A stretch of 64,000 nt of DNA from Cryobacterium algoritolerans. GTDB lineage: Bacteria; Actinomycetota; Actinomycetes; Actinomycetales; Microbacteriaceae. Position numbers and translations under genes: made by a program. Numbering within the stretch: the stretch's first letter is position 1; every line of letters starts with the position of its first letter. This document shows, in pieces, positions 61,126 to 64,000 of the stretch. Location: assembly GCF_004402785.1 (NCBI RefSeq), contig NZ_SOFP01000011.1, positions 38,156 through 102,155 of the forward strand, in the 5' to 3' direction. The notes under the pieces were generated by a model. The model did no database searches and was not told where the DNA came from. It saw nothing but the letters and a program-made list of their open reading frames with translations.

Positions 61126-63675
61126 ATGATGATGAACAATGCCTCAACTCCTCCACTGACCGTTCGCGGAGCGCTGGGCGGCTTCCTCGGTTTCGTCGCG
61201 ATGAGCGCCGTTGCCGGCATTCTCGCGACCGTCTCGGTGACTCCCGCGCTGGCCCTGTCAGGGTTGGCAGCCACGAATGCAGTCGCCATGTTCGAGAACC
61301 TTCCGGGCTACCTCGCGCTCGACCAGCTCTCCCAGAAAAGCAACATCTACGCCAAGCAGAGTGACGGTACACCGGTCCTCCTGGCCTCGTTCTACGACCA
61401 GAACCGGGTCGAGGTGTCGTGGGATGCGATCAGCGCGTTCGTCAAGGATGCCGCCGTCGCCGGTGAGGACCCCCGCTTCTACGAGCACGGCGGCATCGAC
61501 CTGCAAGGCACCGTGCGTGCGACCCTCAGGACCGCCACCGGCAGCGCCACGCAAGGCGGATCCTCCATCACCCAGCAATACGTCAAGAACGTGCTCGTGC
61601 AGAAGTGCGAAGTCCTCACCGACGAAAAGGCGCAGAGCTCCTGCTACACGGCCGCGACAGAGACGACCGTCGATCGCAAACTCAAAGAAATGAGGTTCGC
61701 GATCGGCCTGGAGAAGAAGTACTCCAAGCAGGACATACTCCGTCAGTATCTGAACATCACCGGCTTCGGCGGGACCGTGTACGGAATCGAAGCGGCCGCG
61801 AACTACTACTTCAACACAACGGCCTTGAATCTGACCCTGCCGCAGGCCGCCAGCCTCGTCGCAATCGTGAACAACCCGGTCAAATTCCAACTGGATGAAC
61901 CGGCCAGCAGCACGAACGGCGCAGCCAACGGTTATGCAGCCAACAAGAGTCGCCGTGATTACATCCTGGGCGAGATGCTCACCCTGCACAAGGTCAGCCA
62001 GGCCGATCACGACGCCGCCGTTGCCGCCCCGATCGAGCCCGACATCACGGAGCCCAGCACCGGCTGCAAGACGGCCGGGGCCAACGCCTACTTCTGCGAC
62101 TACGTCACCAGGCAACTGCTCCATGACCCGGCATTCGGCAAGGTAGAGGACAGGCGGCTCCTCAACTTCCGGCGCGGCGGCTACAACGTGTATACAACCC
62201 TGGACCTCGACCTGCAAAACGCGGCGGTCGCCACTCTCACGGCCAACGTCCCCAAGACCTTTCCCGGATGGGACGTGGGCGGCGTGGTCACGAGCGTGCA
62301 GGTCGGCACCGGACGAGTGCTCGCGATGGCCCAGAACAAGGACTACAGCCAGGATCCTGCCGTTCAAGCCACCGGAGCCAATTACACCGGCATCAACTAC
62401 AACACTGATTACCAGGACGGCGGATCCCGCGGCTTCCAGCCCGGGTCGACCTACAAGGTCTTCACCCTGGCGCAATGGCTGGCGGACGGCCACGCGCTCA
62501 GCGAACGCGTCAACTCCCGGCGCACCAGCCACTGGGGCGCCTTCCCAGACAGTTGCCGGGGCCCGCAAACCTATCCAGGCTATGACCCGAAGAATGACTC
62601 CGGCGGTGAGAACGGGTCGCGCTACAGCGCCCTGGAATCGACGATCGAGTCGATCAATACCGGCTTCATCGGCATGGCAAAGAAACTCGACCTCTGCGCC
62701 ATCCGTAAGCGGGCCGAGGCGTTCGACGTGCACCGCGCCGATGGCGGCGCGCTGCTGCAAAGCGCAGCGACCGTGATCGGCACCAATGAGATCGCACCTC
62801 TGACCATGGCCGTCGCCTTCGCCGGCATCGCCAACAACGGCACGACCTGCACTCCGGTCGCCATCGACTCGATCACCGGACCGGGCGGCGCGGATATCCC
62901 CATCTCGAAATCCGACTGCACCCAGTCGGTTTCGCCACCGGTGGCCGCGGGGATGACCTACGCGATGCACCGGGTCATGACCGAAGGCACTGCGAGTCAG
63001 TCCTACCGGGATACCTTCCCGAGGGTCCCCATGATTGGAAAGACCGGAACAACCGATGGTAACCAGGACACCTGGATGAGCGGGGCCAGTTCGAAAGTCG
63101 CGACGGTGGTCGGCGTGGTCAGCGTCACGGGGGGAGCCAATCAGCGCGGGGTCTACTTCGATAGCGGGCAGGCCGCGACCGCACGGCATCGGATGTGGCC
63201 CGATGTCATGTCGGTCGCCAACGCCAAGTACGGCGGGGATGCCTTCGCCAAGGCATCGGATAAGACCGTCTACGGTGTCCCCGTGCCTGTGCCGGACTTG
63301 CGCGGAAAATTAATCAGTGAAGCGCAGGGTGCCCTGGATTCTGCGGGATTCACTCTCACAGACGGCGGTGCCACTGCCTCGGAATTGCCTGCGGGAACGG
63401 TCGTGCGATCGGCCCCGGCCGGTGGTACGAGGAGCAACCCCGGTTCGAGCGTCACTGTCTACACGAGCGACGGGTCTCAGAAAGCGCTGCCCGACGTCGT
63501 CGGCTTGCGCGAAGGTACCGCCAGGGCCCGGCTCAGCGCCTACTCCGTTGTCACCGTCGACGAAGTCGTGACCGATCCCAAACAGGTCGGAACAGTTACG
63601 GTGATGACGCCCGGTGCGGGAACCCTCGCCCAGAAAGGTGACAGCGTCAGCCTGAGCGTTGGCACGCTCGGCTGA
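61126..63675 (+). CDS. Class A penicillin-binding protein with two PASTA domains
   Basis: Bifunctional peptidoglycan synthase, 849 aa. Seen: N-terminal membrane anchor (about 15-45), GT51 transglycosylase with Glu114 (VAGEDPRFYEHGGID) and GGSSITQQYVKN (144-155), transpeptidase with SxxK at 441-444 (GFQPGSTYKVFTL), SIN at 509-511 and KTG at 639-641 (MIGKTGTTDGN), then two PASTA domains (about 725-785 and 786-849). Cys pairs (CEVLTDEKAQSSC, CKTAGANAYFC) suggest disulfides. It follows ctaG on the same strand, 65 nt away. Confidence 0.93.
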   Translation: MMMNNASTPPLTVRGALGGFLGFVAMSAVAGILATVSVTPALALSGLAATNAVAMFENLPGYLALDQLSQKSNIYAKQSDGTPVLLASFYDQNRVEVSWDAISAFVKDAAVAGEDPRFYEHGGIDLQGTVRATLRTATGSATQGGSSITQQYVKNVLVQKCEVLTDEKAQSSCYTAATETTVDRKLKEMRFAIGLEKKYSKQDILRQYLNITGFGGTVYGIEAAANYYFNTTALNLTLPQAASLVAIVNNPVKFQLDEPASSTNGAANGYAANKSRRDYILGEMLTLHKVSQADHDAAVAAPIEPDITEPSTGCKTAGANAYFCDYVTRQLLHDPAFGKVEDRRLLNFRRGGYNVYTTLDLDLQNAAVATLTANVPKTFPGWDVGGVVTSVQVGTGRVLAMAQNKDYSQDPAVQATGANYTGINYNTDYQDGGSRGFQPGSTYKVFTLAQWLADGHALSERVNSRRTSHWGAFPDSCRGPQTYPGYDPKNDSGGENGSRYSALESTIESINTGFIGMAKKLDLCAIRKRAEAFDVHRADGGALLQSAATVIGTNEIAPLTMAVAFAGIANNGTTCTPVAIDSITGPGGADIPISKSDCTQSVSPPVAAGMTYAMHRVMTEGTASQSYRDTFPRVPMIGKTGTTDGNQDTWMSGASSKVATVVGVVSVTGGANQRGVYFDSGQAATARHRMWPDVMSVANAKYGGDAFAKASDKTVYGVPVPVPDLRGKLISEAQGALDSAGFTLTDGGATASELPAGTVVRSAPAGGTRSNPGSSVTVYTSDGSQKALPDVVGLREGTARARLSAYSVVTVDEVVTDPKQVGTVTVMTPGAGTLAQKGDSVSLSVGTLG

Positions 63676-64000
63676 ATCCCCGATCCGACGCCCCCCTGGC
63701 ACGAAGACGAGTTCGGCAACGCCTTGAGCCAGGTCCGCACCGTCGAACCGGCTGGAGTCACTCTGGTCTGTGTCTCGTCCGAGCGTGCCGTCCTCATCGA
63801 CACCGACGATGTCCTACCCCGGTGTCCATCATCCGAACTCCTCCGGCACGTGCACAGCTGGCCCGTGCCTCGCGGTGGGCCTCACGATCGCTGTGTTTTG
63901 TCAACTTTTAACCGGCCATTTGAGCGCTAATTAACCTGCCATTGTGGCGCGGTTTCCGGCCATTTGATCAGGTGGTCAGAATGGCTGGTTTGTGGGGTCG
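63676..64000. other. No gene: intergenic end with possible remnant
   Basis: After the PBP stop no gene is convincing. A plus-strand frame from about 63724 (SQVRTVEPAGVTLVCVSSER) has weak coding character and may be a fragment of an unidentified gene. The last 90 bases carry the repeated 12-13-mers described separately. Confidence 0.35.
63911..63967. repeat. Three spaced 13-bp repeats, IS21-like terminal structure
   Basis: CCGGCCATTTGA recurs exactly at 63912-63923 and 63956-63967, with a variant CCTGCCATTGTG at 63935-63946, giving spacings of 23 and 21 bp. A CAACTTTTAACCGGCCATTTG stretch precedes. Multiple short terminal repeats of this kind are typical of IS21-family ends in actinobacteria. 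No transposase is inside the window; an element would lie just beyond 64000. Confidence 0.45.

Noticed and set aside
61258..63189. Minus-strand ORF of 643 codons opposite the PBP
   Set aside because: Shadow of a gene with clear GT51 and transpeptidase motifs.
1..64000. Biosynthetic gene cluster or prophage
   Set aside because: No modular synthases, structural phage genes or integrase-attachment pair were found; genes are mostly housekeeping.

Overview
The window is high-G+C actinobacterial chromosome, most likely Microbacteriaceae (Cryobacterium-like). This rests on strong G/C bias at third codon positions, a MshA/MshB-type mycothiol pair, a FurA-KatA pair, DUF222, DUF4389 and TPM-domain proteins, and GntR-controlled prpDBC genes. 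The genus is inference. No rRNA, tRNA or CRISPR array was recognised.

Layout. 1-11.3 kb: 3'-truncated Old Yellow Enzyme gene, nnrD, a GT87-type membrane glycosyltransferase, a thiamine-binding protein, a three-gene signalling operon (histidine kinase, kinase-like membrane protein without catalytic motifs, LuxR-type regulator), a DUF4389 membrane protein, and metY/metX for methionine synthesis by direct sulfhydrylation. 11.4-14.5 kb: acyltransferase, SDR, butanediol-type dehydrogenase. 14.5-21 kb: the methylcitrate pathway, with prpE divergent from gntR-prpD-prpB-prpC and palindromic operators between them. 21-26.3 kb: phosphoribosyltransferase, S51-like peptidase, uracil-DNA glycosylase, acetyltransferase, SDR, amidase. 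26.4-31.2 kb: MMPL exporter divergent from a MarR regulator, then furA-katA behind a clear Fur-type box and ahead of a terminator. 31.2-43.8 kb: mostly minus-strand housekeeping enzymes, including pspA with a TPM/coiled-coil protein, then a GATase, an aldo/keto reductase, a PLP enzyme and a DUF1294 protein.

43.8-54.5 kb looks accessory or decaying. It has a DUF222 pseudogene full of short tandem duplications, mshA/mshB, a cytochrome b-like protein, a broken His-tailed DMT transporter beside an intact VIT-family transporter, a NYN-LOTUS protein with a coding-like upstream extension, and several unassigned stretches. 54.5-63.7 kb: CHRD-like secreted protein, an ECF sigma factor with a membrane partner, a ClC channel divergent from a MarR regulator, a CtaG-like protein and a class A penicillin-binding protein with PASTA domains. 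The last 90 bases carry repeated 12-13-mers like the end of an IS21-type element.

I found no complete new defence or mobile system. The least explained items are the degenerate kinase between a true kinase and its regulator, the NYN-LOTUS locus, and the slippage-type tandem duplications.
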